Shown here one piece after another: positions 42,301-53,890 of a stretch of 64,000 bases of DNA. The notes beneath the pieces are model-generated. The model ran no database searches and was not told where the DNA came from. It worked only from the letters and a program-made list of their open reading frames with translations. Location: assembly GCF_036785885.1 (NCBI RefSeq), contig NC_092317.1, positions 1,924,501-1,988,500 of the forward strand, read 5' to 3'. Both the position numbers and the translations under genes were made by a program. Positions within the stretch are counted from its first letter, which is position 1. Each line of letters opens with the position of its first letter. Source of the stretch: Coffea arabica. Its lineage: Eukaryota; Streptophyta; Magnoliopsida; Gentianales; Rubiaceae.

Positions 42301-45300
42301 CATAAACAAGGTAACATTTTATATAACATCTTCAACATTGAATTGCATTTTGGTGACAGATGACAAACTTCTAACAATATCTAATCTAATATGAAGCCCT
42401 ACAACTTTTCTTGTGCTTCAATTAAGATAAAGGGGTTGAAAGTGGGAGTGGTTTTTTCAGGGAAAATCACCGAGGAGATTGAGAGGGGTACTTATTTTGG
42501 AGACTAAGTGTTGGAGAGAAAATAGGCTCATGTTCATTCAAGTGGATTAAGCATACATTCCACATTTATACAAGGATAACCAAGGAATGTGAATGGCTGA
42601 TGGGAATTGATTCAGCGACAAGGGTGCTTAAGCTTTATTATGTAACATAGAACTATATTCCTCTCTGTTAATTGGTGAGATGACAATTACTTCAAACTAA
42701 TTTTAGCAAGAGAACTAGTAAAAGTACAACTCAGAACAAATTATCGGCTATAATAGACCACCTAATAGTCATGGCCATTTTGGCAAACAAAGGCTCATAA
42801 ATAATTCCCATTTATGTCTATTTTAGCAGTTTCAGTTATCAGGCAACTGAAGTGAAGTGACAACCCAACAAGTCCCGTTGCAGTTAGCAGGGTGAATACT
42901 TATCCTTACAATCACAAACCATATATATAGATTGAGACCAATAAGATGATAGAACTATAATGCTCGTTTGGGGGAAAAAGAGTTTAAGATTCAGGGGTAT
43001 ATGATGCCTAAGTAAAAAATCAACATTAACTAGACTAAAAGAAGATTACAGAGTACCTGAATTTCAATGAGAAAAGCGCGTGAACCATCCATAATTACAG
43101 CAACAGCCAACCCTGCTAGAATCTCCGAATCTGAGTACTCCTCACTTAGAAACATCTCACTGGGGTTTGAAACAGCCTGTAATCCTGAGTGTGACATTTC
43201 GAAAACTCCAAGCTGACAGCAGAAATAAATAGTGTTTAAGCCAAAATAAATGACAAACATTTTCCAGGTAAAAGTTACAAGATTCTACAAGAACAATTTT
43301 AATATTGATTATTAGTATATAAAAGAAAAGGAGATAATTGGCAAGGTAGTTGAGAAAAATTCATATAGTGATGATTATTCATTAGTAAATGTAGATCAAT
43401 AATGAAACCATTAGTCACCTCGTCTGTGGTTCCAAAACGATTCTTCACAGATCGAAGCAATCGATGAGATGAAAATTTCTCCCCCTGAAATTGTTATTCA
43501 TTGTTAAGCAGAAGTCACATGGAAAAAGAACTGCTAATTACTTCCAAGCAAAAGGCAGGAGATGCACAAAATAATAGTCAGGAAATGGGAAAAAAGAAAA
43601 AGACAAGGGGCTAGTAAAAAATGAAGAAAGATCACTGGAGCAAGAGCAACTAAAACCTTTATAAAACCAGACAGAAACTTGCTGTTTTTTGCCAAAAAGT
43701 ATTTACGGACACAGATCCATTTTCAAACAAAAGAAATATGCAAGCAAATGCACATGACGACATAGATCTCCCAACTGTGCACGAGTTCCTTAATCTATGC
43801 ATACTTTCACAAAGAACAAAATACTTGCAATTAACAGCAGCAGAATTCATTACCTAATTTAGACGAAAAATCATTTTTCAATCATCAAGACCATCAAGAG
43901 AATTTCCAACATTGAATAAAGACATGGGTCAGCTCCTCTTTCAGTCATACTTTAATTTGGCTACAAATATAGAATTAAATCACACATTCTAGGAATAAAA
44001 ACAACTTTCGACCATCAGATAAAATGAAATCTTTTATCTGGAAAAAAAATATTTATTAGTCACTTCCAATGAGCAAAAGATGTTGACTAGGAAACCAGCA
44101 CATATAAGCAAGCCTGACAATAACTATAAGCAAGACTCAATAACCGAGAAAGAGAATGCTAAAGAGTACCTACTTCCATATACAGTACAACATCAACAAT
44201 ATGCTCCAAGACACGAGGTCCAGCTATGTCACCAGATTTAGTCACATGTCCAGCCTGAAAGATTAAGAAGACAATGACAGGCTATTATCCATATCAAAGT
44301 GAAAATTTCTCAAAAAAGAACTACTACTTATGGTATACAGATTTTGTTTTAGATATATAAAAGCAAAACAATGCTCATGCAGGTAAGGTAAAATTTTTAC
44401 AAGGGACCATCACAACCTATCAAACCAAAGCCACCGATTCTTAATATGGTCAACAAAAGAATCATTCCGGTATGTTCACAGGCTCTGTTTCAGACAAGGA
44501 ATATCCAATGTTAATCCTAAAGATTAAGCACAGTATCGTAGAACATACATTGTTTTGCTTGCTCATGTATTGAGAAGTTCTCATTGATAGCAAAAAAACA
44601 TCTTGGACAAACTTCTAGATGCCAGTCGAAGTGCTGGAATACAAAACATTCCAAAGATGCATTACAAGTTTTGGACTAATATCACCAAAATGATTATTCA
44701 AAACAAACACCATTTAGCAATATTAATCATTTAAAAATTAATTTTGAAAAAACAAAAAGAATGAAAAGATTTTTGCCTCAATTTAATTTATGAATTACAT
44801 GGTGACCAAGATAACTTTTACAATTAGAGCCACACCAAAAAAAGACTGAATGGCAAATTGATGGGCATTTTCTAATTTCAACTGCACTACATCAACAAGT
44901 TAATATTTACAAAACAAATCCCAAATGAAAGAGTAAGAGATGGTAGAGAAATTGCACTGCAGAAGGCAATACAACACAAAAGAAGTGCAACCACATCCCT
45001 AAAGTTGCAAGATCAAAAATAAAATGAAAAAGACAAAAAGAGACACTAATCTAGATTTTTTTAATTTGAATAACAAAGAATAACATTGTGGATACCATCA
45101 GCTATGGTGCTCTCTTAGTAGTATTTTTCCTAACACGTACTCACCAAAAGAACAGGGACATTTGTTGTCTTAGCAAAACGTAGCAAAGCGGAAGTGCACT
45201 CTCTTACCTGCCATAAGTAACATTTTATCAGCAAACATAACAGATGAATCAGCTAAGGCTTTGCTACCCCACTCCTCCAGGGTGCCATTAAAGAAAATTA

Positions 45301-48300
45301 ATAACTGAAACATGAAAAATAAGGAACTCAGGGATAACAAGAAAGAACAAATGTTCCATATATTTCCATTATAAAGTAGAACCAACATCCAAATCAAAAG
45401 TCAATCTATAATGACAACTTTTACTTTGAATATAGAAAAGAAAGTTTGGATTTCAGATACCTTTATAGTTAATTCCATCCAAAATATTTGAACTGCGTAT
45501 GAACAGTTCATTACTACTTGACATGACTAACTAAAGCATCCAGACAGTACTGAACCTGACTGATGCTTCCTGCACTTCCAGTCACTCCTTGTAGATAAAC
45601 TGTCTGAATAGAATCAATAACTAAAGCGCGAGGGGAGAGAGGTCGAGCCTTGTCCAAAATGTCCTGAAAGAAGGGGAAGAAGAAGGGCTTAATATGACAG
45701 GTGGTAATAAAATTCAACATTTAGAAAGGCCAAATCAATGATTAACAACAGGTAAATCACAATATTTTTTCTTGAATGAAACCTACATAAAGACAGGTGC
45801 AAAATGACTGGCAGCAAATAAGATATCCAAGAAGAATGCACCTTGATATCTGTACTTGAGTATAAGAAAAGTTCTGTTGCCCCAATTTTCATACGATCAG
45901 CTCTGTTGCCAATTTGCTCAATGCTCTACCGTGAATAGAAATTTAAAATCAGCAGTGAGTTTATGAAAAAAGTAGAAAAAGAAAAGGTAGAAGAAGAAGG
46001 ATTAGCTAAATCACCATGCTGATATGTGCATTTTGATGAAATATAACAAAATGAATACCAAAATGTACAAGAAAAGAACTAGACTTGTGGCCTATCAGAA
46101 AATTGAGATAATAAACAATGTGTTTCTCCGCACTCCAAAGTAAACACAAATTATTTGACAGGAAAGAGATTAAAATCCTTTTGCCAGAGAACTTGTTAGT
46201 TTCAAATATATACAGTTCATTTAGAATGCCTGAATGTTTATCAAAAAATCCCAAAAGAAAGAAATCTTTCTTACTGATTTGAAAATGAAAAGAAGAAAAG
46301 ACAAGAATAACTAGTATCTCTGTTTATTTCATTAACCAAAAGATCGATAATAGAACTCCCAAATTTCTAACTGGAATACAAGCAGTCATGCCAGCATGAC
46401 ATTGCTCTGCAGTATGCAATCAAATACAAACCTACCAGATGGAAAAAACACTAACCTCTTCACCAGACACATAAACAACTGGAGCTGTTCCACCCATTGC
46501 ATGCCCTTCTGCAATTATCGCAGCAGTCTTCAATTGACAAAATAAACTTCAATGTCAGCAAAGATTACAAGCAAGCAGAAAACAGCAGTGAACAAATTCC
46601 AGAGGATCAATTAAAAACATGAATTCATCATCTATGCATAACCAACTCTTAAAGAAATTCCGTACCTGTAACAAAAGTGTGCTCTTCCCAACACCAGGAT
46701 CACCCCCAACTAAAACTAAAGAACCTGAAACGGGAAAATGTCAGTGCAAAAGTTTGAAAGCTTCAATTAAAAAATGTGTCTTGACTTGTAGAGGTAATGG
46801 AATATCAACAGTTCAACAATCAACAAGTATTTGGAAAGTAAAATCCTGTCTGACTGAGGGCAAGAAACCTAAACTAATGGAACTAGTTCAAATTGCACCA
46901 ATGACGATGCTAACACATCCATTTGACACCAAAATTATAGAAGTACCTGTTAACAAGGAAAATTGGGACAAGAAAGACTCTTTATGGATTCAAAAGAGAC
47001 AAGCAATCAACCAAATAAGAAAGAAGTACAAAGGCAGCAAACCTGGCACAAGACCTCCACCAAGAACCCTTCCAACTTCAGCTCCAAACAATCCAGACCT
47101 AAATATTTGTCATGATGAGTAACAGTTGTTGAGAGGGAAAAAAATTAACAAAAAGGAGAAGCCGAAACAATATTGTAGATCACATTTTCCAGCCACATAT
47201 TTATGAGGATTCATCTCTCTCAGACAATTTAATGCAGCTAATACCATAATTGACTTCATGTGGTCCATGATAGAGTAACCAGATCATATGGACTTTTCGA
47301 TCACCATTATGTAATGCAGAAGCTAAGGTTATAGGTTGTGTAAGCATTTTTAATCTGCAATTTTCAGAGATACAAATTCCAGCAGCAAGAGTGTAGAATA
47401 TACAAGCAACATAAAATTTAATCATTCATTTATGACCTGTAATTTGTCATCTAGCACTGATGGTGCTACCAAAACATAGTTCTCTAGCACAATTCAAGCT
47501 CACTTTGCAAGAAATTACTATTTCCAGCACCCTTCAAAATGTTAGTATTGCAACTCACGTGATCAAGGATTCCTAGATATTCTTTGATTGCTAATCAGAG
47601 CTTATCCACCATATGATTAAATTTCAAAGGAACCATAATTCCATGCAAAGCTCACTGCCGCAATCCTAATCATTCTTCAGTCAAGTTTTATTCTACGTGC
47701 ACAACAAAAAAAGGCAGCCACAAGAATCAACCAAATCACTACAAGAGTAGATCATACAATTACAATACAAAATAAATAATCACCCCGACTTACAAAGGAA
47801 TTCGCCAATCCAATGGGCTGACCCCCCTATTCACATCGACCAACCTAATAGGCACTGTATCAGCAGAATTTTGTGGTAGCCACGCCCGCGCCACATTCTC
47901 CGAGAATTCAAATCCGCTAACTTTCCCTGTACCGTTACTCTCTACTCCTGGAGAAAACTGCTTCATGGTACCTGCCTTCTCGCACGACTGACAGTAACCC
48001 CACCACTGCCCAGATGAATACCCACACTCGGAGCACACCCAAACAGTTTTACTCTTCCCTTTCTTCTTACCACCAGTCCCTATAATCTCCCCATAAACCC
48101 TAGTTCCCCCAGCATCCTGGAAGTGGCAACTCGATAAATTACCACCATTCTTCCCATAACTTTCACTTTCGCTACCCGACTCGGAATTTTTCTCAAGGGC
48201 AGCACTACTAAATACTCTCGTTGTCCTTGTCCTCACACGGCCGGACACGGGGTCGTAAAACGCCTCCACATTAGGATCATTATACGGAGTATTTGAGGTT

Positions 48301-48548
48301 GAAGGGAAGTCATTAGACGAGAAATTTGAACCGGCAGTCCAGGCAGTCGAAGCATCGATGCTGGAGATGGGTTCATCGGAGGATTTGAGGCCGAGCGACG
48401 AGTGGAATTGGCGGGAAAGTGCAGGGTTTTGGAGAGGTTTGAAAGAAACAAAAGAGGAATGTGAAGAGGATTTGCGGGATGATAGATTGCAGACGTGATT
48501 TCTGCTGGAGAAGACTTTTCTGAGTGCTCGCATGTCTCCAACTTGCAT
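39360..48548 (-). CDS. RADA: DNA repair protein RadA/Sms homologue, organelle-targeted
   Basis: Fifteen exons (47794-48548, 47043-47098, 46666-46724, 46456-46527, 45842-45925, 45556-45663, 45145-45207, 44174-44254, 43419-43484, 43057-43212, 42032-42109, 40954-40992, 40407-40489, 39908-39980, 39360-39542) give 651 residues. RadA is a bacterial-type hexameric helicase that aids branch migration in recombination; plant RadA works in mitochondria and plastids. The first 50 residues are rich in Arg/Ser and poor in acidic residues, like a transit peptide. A zinc finger follows (Cys172, 175, 186, 189; [18 protein letters not shown]), then Walker A GDPGVGKS (278-285), Walker B region [10 protein letters not shown], the RadA-specific KNRFG (440-444), and a Lon-like C-terminal domain ([28 protein letters not shown]). 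All motifs are intact. The start is the first ATG; Met6 is an alternative. Intron 11 holds a Stowaway-like MITE. A bacterial-derived nuclear gene; the call is very secure. Confidence 0.95.
41190..41608. mobile_element. Stowaway/Tc1-mariner-like MITE in RADA intron 11
   Basis: A 419-bp element flanked by TA dinucleotides (41188-41189 and 41609-41610). The ends are inverted: CTCCCTCTGTCCCA on the left, and CTCCCTCCGCTCCA when the right end is read from the other strand. CTCCCTCYGTYCC ends with a TA duplication are the classic Stowaway signature. There is no coding frame. It sits within an intron of about 1 kb and does not touch the exons. Confidence 0.8.
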
Positions 48549-49046
48549 GTATTCTGGAAATGAAAGATTAGGGGAAGGGGTTTAAGAGGTGAAGGGTTTT
48601 GGTGGATGGGAGAAGAGAAGACAAGCCCCGGGAATTTCGAATAAGCAATTGTTCCTGAATTTTGACGGACTGACCACTAACGTCAAAAATGGATTTTCCA
48701 ATTTATCAAATGGCTCTTAAAACAAAAATGTCATATCTCCAAACTCCACATGTCATCTCTCAATTGCTCAAGATAATTTGCAATGACACTGCTAAGTGCA
48801 AATAAGTATAAGTGCATGACAATTAATATTAATTTAAATTTTTTAAAAGAATATCAATTTGAATTTTAAGCTTTAATCCTTACATATAAGACAGGGATTT
48901 ATGCCTATATTAGTGTATACAGTGTAATTAATCCACTTTGCAGTGCTAATCACACCCCCATAACATCTAGTTAAAAAATAAGCTCTTCTCCATTTGAATA
49001 GCACATGATTGTTTTACCAAGTCACCCTGCCAAACATTGTGGTTCG
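48549..49046. other. RadA promoter region and AT-rich spacer
   Basis: Upstream of the RadA start. It holds a short fragment at about 48900-48945 (TTAGTGTATACAGTGTAATTAATCC) reminiscent of the TACACTGACA MITE family. No gene is seen. Confidence 0.4.
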
Positions 49047-49615
49047 GTTTGGATTGACCTATTTTAAAAATATAATATTATAATAATATATAAATAAAAA
49101 ATAACTTTAAAAACATATGATTCATACATTATATCAAAAATAATTCACAAATATACACAAAAATTAATAAATAAATTTTACAACATTTTTCACCTATCAC
49201 CACCACCACCACCCCCTCCCTCTTCCTCCTCCTACTCCTTCCTCCGTCCCTCTCCTTTCCCCCATCCTTAGATCGAGGCCTCTAGTTGCAACAAAAAGGT
49301 CACAGTTTTCGAGTCGTGATTTGGAGATCAGAGGCCTCGATCTTGTCGAGACCAGATCGAGAGGGAAGGAGAGGGAGGAGGAAGAGAAAGGGGGTGGTGG
49401 GTAGGGACGGTGGCGGTGGTGATTGTGGGTGCTAGTATTAATTTTTAAAAGGTCCCATAAAAATATTTTATTTTTAAAAGTTACCCAAAAATATATTTCA
49501 AAAATCTCGTCAAAAACATCACAAAAAAATATCTATAGTAAAAGTTTTTCATATATACTATTATAATAAAATATTTCAAAAACACTCCAAAAAAACAGCT
49601 AATCCTAACGCCAAA
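49047..49615. repeat. Foldback element, large imperfect palindrome
   Basis: About 570 bp whose two halves are inverted copies. The outer ends read TTTGGATTGACC and, from the other strand, TTTGGCGTTAGGATTAGC. The inner arms are a C/T-rich block (CCCTCCCTCTTCCTCCTCC at about 49214) opposed by a G/A-rich block (about 49360-49400). Both halves carry GATCGAGGCCTC or its complement near the centre. The TTTGGATT-type ends suggest an enlarged relative of the small MITEs elsewhere in the window. Target duplications are not clear. Confidence 0.6.
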
Positions 49616-50546
49616 TGATTTCTGCCAGATTGAGAGAAAACGGAATACTGGCACTGAATGAGGCCACCAGCTCAAAGGAATACGCCTTTTAGGTGAAAAA
49701 CCTAAAAGGCGTGAAAGGACACATCTTTCAACGGACGGCCTGAATGGGCGTGCAGAAAACCCGAATAAAATGCGCCTGGACGTCGCTGTTTCAGGTAAAG
49801 TGGGCTGTTGATATGATTCTTTTAAAGCCCAGCCCACAAAATTATCACAAAAAAAAAACAAAAAAATCGAATAACCTTGGTGAAGTTTGGATGATGTCAA
49901 GTCTCAAAACAGCAGCCCATGCGATAAGTACCGCAGATGAAGCAGCTAAGGATCGTGCTAACTTCATTCAATCACGAAGAGCAGCAGCAGATTACATTTT
50001 TTTTTTCTTTTTACTTATGTCATTTTGGTTGCCAAGGCAAACTCTTTTTTTTTCTGTTTAATATTTGGCAAGTATGGGTTTCCCGAGCTCCAACAATGTG
50101 GGTTTGGCCCATTCTGGCAGTTGTGGATGGTGGTGATATTTCTCGGGTAATGAATTAGCCTCAATAGGCCGTTGTGGCACCAGTTGGGTCTAGTCAAGTG
50201 TAGGCCTTAGTTTTTTGTGCTAATGAAGGTGGATGAGCTGGAGGATCGCGATTCACGGTGTTTATGGAGCTTTCAGAGCAAAGATACGAATCATGGGGGA
50301 AAGAGATGGTTTCAAATTTCAATAATGCAAAATTGTAGTAAATGGCAAAATTGACACCACGATGCATGCAGACGGTACAAACTCGGTATTATAAGAACTA
50401 GCTGAATAAATAATTTTTTCCGTCTTATCCCACTATTATTGTGTATACACTTTGTTAATATATATAAAAAATTAATTTAATAAAGTTATAGATAAAGTAT
50501 AAATAAGTTACATTTTAGCAACTGAATTATCAAAAGTATAAATTTT
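49616..50546. other. Intergenic, no convincing gene
   Basis: Contains a perfect 13-bp hairpin at 49682-49712. A short frame at about 49890-50000 has exon-like composition (SSLKTAAHAISTADEAAKD) but ends without a clear splice site or family match. The rest is AT-rich spacer. Confidence 0.4.
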
Positions 50547-50857
50547 GGATCCTTCCGTCTAATTTCACTATTAACTCTATCAGATCTAACTATTAATGAT
50601 ATGTCTCATAAATCGTGCAGATCTTTCGATTAATGATATGTCTCATAAATCGTGCAGATCTAATATGTCATAAATCGTGCAGATCTTTAGATTAATGATA
50701 TGTCTCGTAAATCGTGCAGATCTAATATGTCTCATAAATCGTGCAGATCTTTAGATTAATGATATGTCTCGTAAATCGTGCAGATCTAATATGTCTCATA
50801 AATCGTGCAGATCTTTAGATCTGATAGAGTTAATAGTGAAATCAGACGAAATGATCC
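50547..50857. repeat. Inverted repeat enclosing a minisatellite
   Basis: Two 41-bp inverted arms (50547-50587 and 50817-50857; about 37 of 41 bases complementary, for example TTTCACTATTAACTCTATC) enclose about 230 bp. The interior is a minisatellite with seven copies of a 26-bp core (ATATGTCTCATAAATCGTGC plus AGATCT), alternating between a plain form and one with an added 11-base TTAGATTAATG, so the higher-order unit is about 63 bp. Weaker inverted similarity continues outward to about 50510 and 50952 (CACTGAATT-type ends), suggesting the whole is a MITE in which an internal unit expanded. Confidence 0.75.
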
Positions 50858-51821
50858 TAAATTTGCAAATTTGATATTTTAATGGATAAAAATATATTAT
50901 TAATAATTGAGTGATCAAATCTTAATTATTCAAAAAATTCAGTGACTATCTGAATAATTTGCTGTTGTCCAGGCGTCGTGGTTGTCGACCGGTTGCTCCA
51001 TTAGCGCATTATAACCAATGTTCAAGACGTCGACAAATTACGGTGGACAGAAATCAATAATGAATCTCCATTTTCCTCATCTGTGGTCATGGGAGCCAAT
51101 AGTTCTTTCCTTTCTTTGTTTATGGTAAATTTGCTGTTACTTTTACTGCGACCACATCATGAAATGCACCTGTGACTTGTCCGGCATATTATAATTGCTC
51201 GATAGGCACGGAGTTGTTGTCTTGTTCCGTCCATTATTTGTTTGGTAAGTATTGGCTGGCTACTAACCAACCACTAGAGGAATTAAAAATTGTATGGATT
51301 ATAGGTGGAGCGTGCACCATATGAATCTAAAAGAACTTTTAGGAGATACAGAGAACTCGAAAATTTAGGAGAAACTTCATAAAAGAACAAAACAAAATGA
51401 AATCTCAAAAATTTAGGGGGGACTTTATAAAAGAACAAAATAAAATGAAATCTATGGGAGGGGAGACATGCTCCTAAATTTTATGAAATTAAGAATTTAA
51501 ACTCGTTGATTAATACATCTAACGATTGCAACATGTATAGAATGGAGTTGCGATGATTTATTTTGTTAAAAGACAATTTAAAATTTTCTTGTATTTATCA
51601 GATCTATTCAAAAAAGTTTCGAATCTATTGTATCTGTTAAATTGCATACTTGATATGTTATTTCTTGTACATGTTTAGCCTATCATTAAGACAGCAATGT
51701 TAATCAAATCGTGTTGAACGATTTTTAGCAATTTGTTAATGAAATTTAATTTTTATCAAAATAGTCCAAAAGAAAGAAAACGCCAAATGTGGAAAACAAT
51801 CCACTTGACAAATTAAAAAGG
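50858..51821. other. Intergenic spacer
   Basis: AT-rich with a short near-duplicate near 51355-51470: GAACTCGAAAATTTAGGAG, then GAAATCTCAAAAATTTAGGG, each followed by CTTNATAAAAGAACAAAA. No gene, RNA gene or clear transposon is seen. Confidence 0.4.
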
Positions 51822-52239
51822 TGGCCCCTGTCGGGGTTTCTATCCCACATCGGCTTTGGGGGGGTTGGGATTTGGGTAGTTAAGTCCCTGGGAGCAATCC
51901 AAGAGTTGCCGGCTTTTGGGTTGACTTCTGGGATTAGGTTTAATTAGTCAAATTTTCGTTTCTCGAAAGAAGAAAAAAACAATGGCAGTATTCTGCCTGC
52001 GTCAGTTCGAAAGAAACTCTGCTTGGGTCGTCATTCTCTGGGCTTGTGGGGGGTCTTTACCGCTTAGTAGCAGCGGGTTTAGTGGGCTTGGCCCCTGTCG
52101 GGGTTTCTATCCCACATCGGCTTTGGGGGGGTTGGGATTTGGGTAGTTAAGTCCGTGGGAGCAATCCAAGAGTTGCCGTCTTTTGGGTTGACTTCTGGGA
52201 TTAGGTTTAATTAGTCAAATTTTCGTTTCTCGAAAGAAG
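51822..52239. mobile_element. 418-bp element with 151-bp terminal direct repeats
   Basis: Two 151-bp direct repeats (51822-51972 and 52089-52239), differing at only about two positions, flank 116 bp of unrelated DNA. The whole is bracketed by a direct repeat of 14-15 bp, GACAAATTAAAAAGG, at about 51807-51821 and 52239-52253. Each repeat contains TGTCGGGGTTTCTATCCCAC and continues ATCGGC, a start seen in some LTR-type miniature elements. It also contains TCCCACATCG, identical to the plant snRNA upstream element. No primer-binding site is recognisable after the first repeat, and the flanking duplication is too long for an ordinary LTR element, so the class is open. The near-identity of the repeats suggests a recent event. 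Confidence 0.6.
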
Positions 52240-52253
52240 ACAAATTAAAAAGG

Positions 52254-53082
52254 AGTGTTCTTCGTTTTGTCGGCAGAACTATTCCATGGATTTTTATTTA
52301 TTTTTTTTGATAGCGTGTTCCATGGATTAACGATCATTTTTAACAGTACGTAACCAATTATACTTCGCACATTGTTAGAAAATTAAAAGAAGCTTATTTA
52401 ATTGCATTATTGAGTTTCAAGTCAAAGATTTATTTGCTTGTTTAGCCATTTAGGTGTTGAAAATAGGTGTCCATGCGTTTGTTGCAGCAAGAGTGTTTAG
52501 TTTAGCGGGTTAAAGGTTTCAGTTAATTTCCTTGCCCATTTGCTATGTTAAAAGTTAACTATTAGGGTTGGTTCAATGATTAGAGGAAAGATCTTAGAGT
52601 TCTTTTCATTATCAAGTTGGAATTTTGGATCTAACAATTAGGAGAGGAAAGAGTATATGAAGGGTTGGAAGGGTTAAATTAAAAAAAAATTAAAAAGTTC
52701 CTTTTACCTTAAAAAATATATTCTCTATATACTGACGGTGTATATATTATATATTAGGTTTAGATGCATAAATTTGAATTGAACTCCAAATTTAGTTTTT
52801 AGTAATATGTTTTTAAGCTTCTGAGAAGAACTTTTTGGTCAATATTTTGTTTAGAAATTTATTTCACTTTCTCAAAAAATCTTTAACATATTCCAAATTA
52901 GTTGTCTAACCACGTGCAAACTAGCAAAAGCACGCACAAGTTTGACGTCAAACATTCGAAACTAACCCTAGCCTTATGCTACCATTAAGTACTTCTAAAC
53001 CACTCAATGGTCATTCAATTCCCAAATGAAGAAATTAATCGTTGCAGCCAGTAGGAATCTGCACGCACTAGCGTTTAATCAA
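52254..53082. other. Intergenic spacer with repeat remnants
   Basis: AT-rich. A possible retroposon fragment lies at 52566-52700, and a partial TACACTGACA-family MITE at about 52725-52800 (CTATATACTGACGGTGTATA). No gene is seen. Confidence 0.4.
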
Positions 53083-53564
53083 GGGCAAAATACACTTTAC
53101 CCCCGCAATTTAACGCTTTATCATATAATTTTTATATGGTTTTAAAAGCTATACATAATGTACTCGTGATTTGGATTAAAGTGTCAAAATGAAAAATTTA
53201 CATTTCATAAAGTAATCAACTAAAATATCAAAAGTACTCATATATAAAATTGAAAATTATTTATTAACCACGGGGTGGTTACGTATATATTTTGAAAACT
53301 AAAAGAAGGTTATATGGTAAAATATAAAACTATACAGGATTAGAAAATTATGCATATTGTGTTTATATATCTTGGTCACTTTAACTATTTTAGTTTTTAA
53401 GCAAGGATAAATTTTGATTTTTTTATAGGTTCTGTTACAAATGATCATTTTTGTCATGTTGACACTTTAATTTAAACTATAAGAGAATTATATACAACTT
53501 TTGAAACTATTGGGAGAATTATGTGAAAAATTGCTAAATTATGGGGTTAAAGTGTATTTTGCCC
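53083..53564. mobile_element. Mutator-like MITE
   Basis: A 482-bp element flanked by a perfect 9-bp target duplication, TTTAATCAA (53074-53082 and 53565-53573). The terminal inverted repeats are about 33 bp with few mismatches and begin GGGCAAAATACACTTTA on both ends. There is no transposase frame. The 9-bp duplication and long GGG-starting inverted repeats fit the Mutator superfamily. It lies about 330 bp upstream of the acid phosphatase start codon. Confidence 0.85.
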
Positions 53565-53824
53565 TTTAATCAACAAAGAAACGACTAAAAGAACAGAACA
53601 AGAGGGAGAGAGAGATGCGGACCCCCGTTGCTTTATTTCGTATTTCACAACGTGTGACAACGTTTTTAATTATATATTCACAATCTGGACCACTGAAATT
53701 ACCAATATATCCGTCATATCAGTATTCTGAGACTAGTAAAATGGTCACCACCCGAGGCTCATCCACTCCTGCTCCGGCTTGCACTGGGCTCTAGACTTGC
53801 CTCTGCATAACCAACCTGATATTG

Positions 53825-53832
53825 TATAAATA
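53825..53832 (+). promoter_or_regulatory. Likely TATA box of the acid phosphatase gene
   Basis: TATAAATA located 66 bp before the start codon, implying a short leader of about 30 bases. The motif is a good match; its use is inferred. Confidence 0.6.
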
Positions 53833-53890
53833 TCCCATCATTTCTGAGCTTCCCCTCCAGGACCAGGCACCCTAGAAACAAAAGAAGAAG

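Noticed and set aside
46619-47122. 167-codon plus-strand frame
   Set aside because: It is antisense to RadA exons 2 and 3, which have clear conserved motifs. Shadow frame.
49744-50061. Short frame with coding-like composition
   Set aside because: It runs into poly(T)-encoded phenylalanines, with no splice site or family match.
50588-50816. CRISPR-like array (regular repeats)
   Set aside because: The units are contiguous without unique spacers, in a plant nuclear context. It is a minisatellite.
51822-52239. Plant U-snRNA gene pair, because TCCCACATCG matches the snRNA upstream element
   Set aside because: No TATA box follows at the expected spacing in either repeat, and no snRNA-like sequence is recognisable downstream. 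Many plant LTR-type repeats carry the same motif.
51822-52239. Ordinary TRIM (miniature LTR element)
   Set aside because: No tRNA primer-binding site follows the first repeat, the shared sequence extends beyond any TG...CA borders, and the flanking duplication is 14-15 bp, not about 5 bp. Left unclassified.
52566-52700. Possible SINE with an A-rich end
   Set aside because: Promoter boxes are weak and no target duplication could be found, so no element is called.
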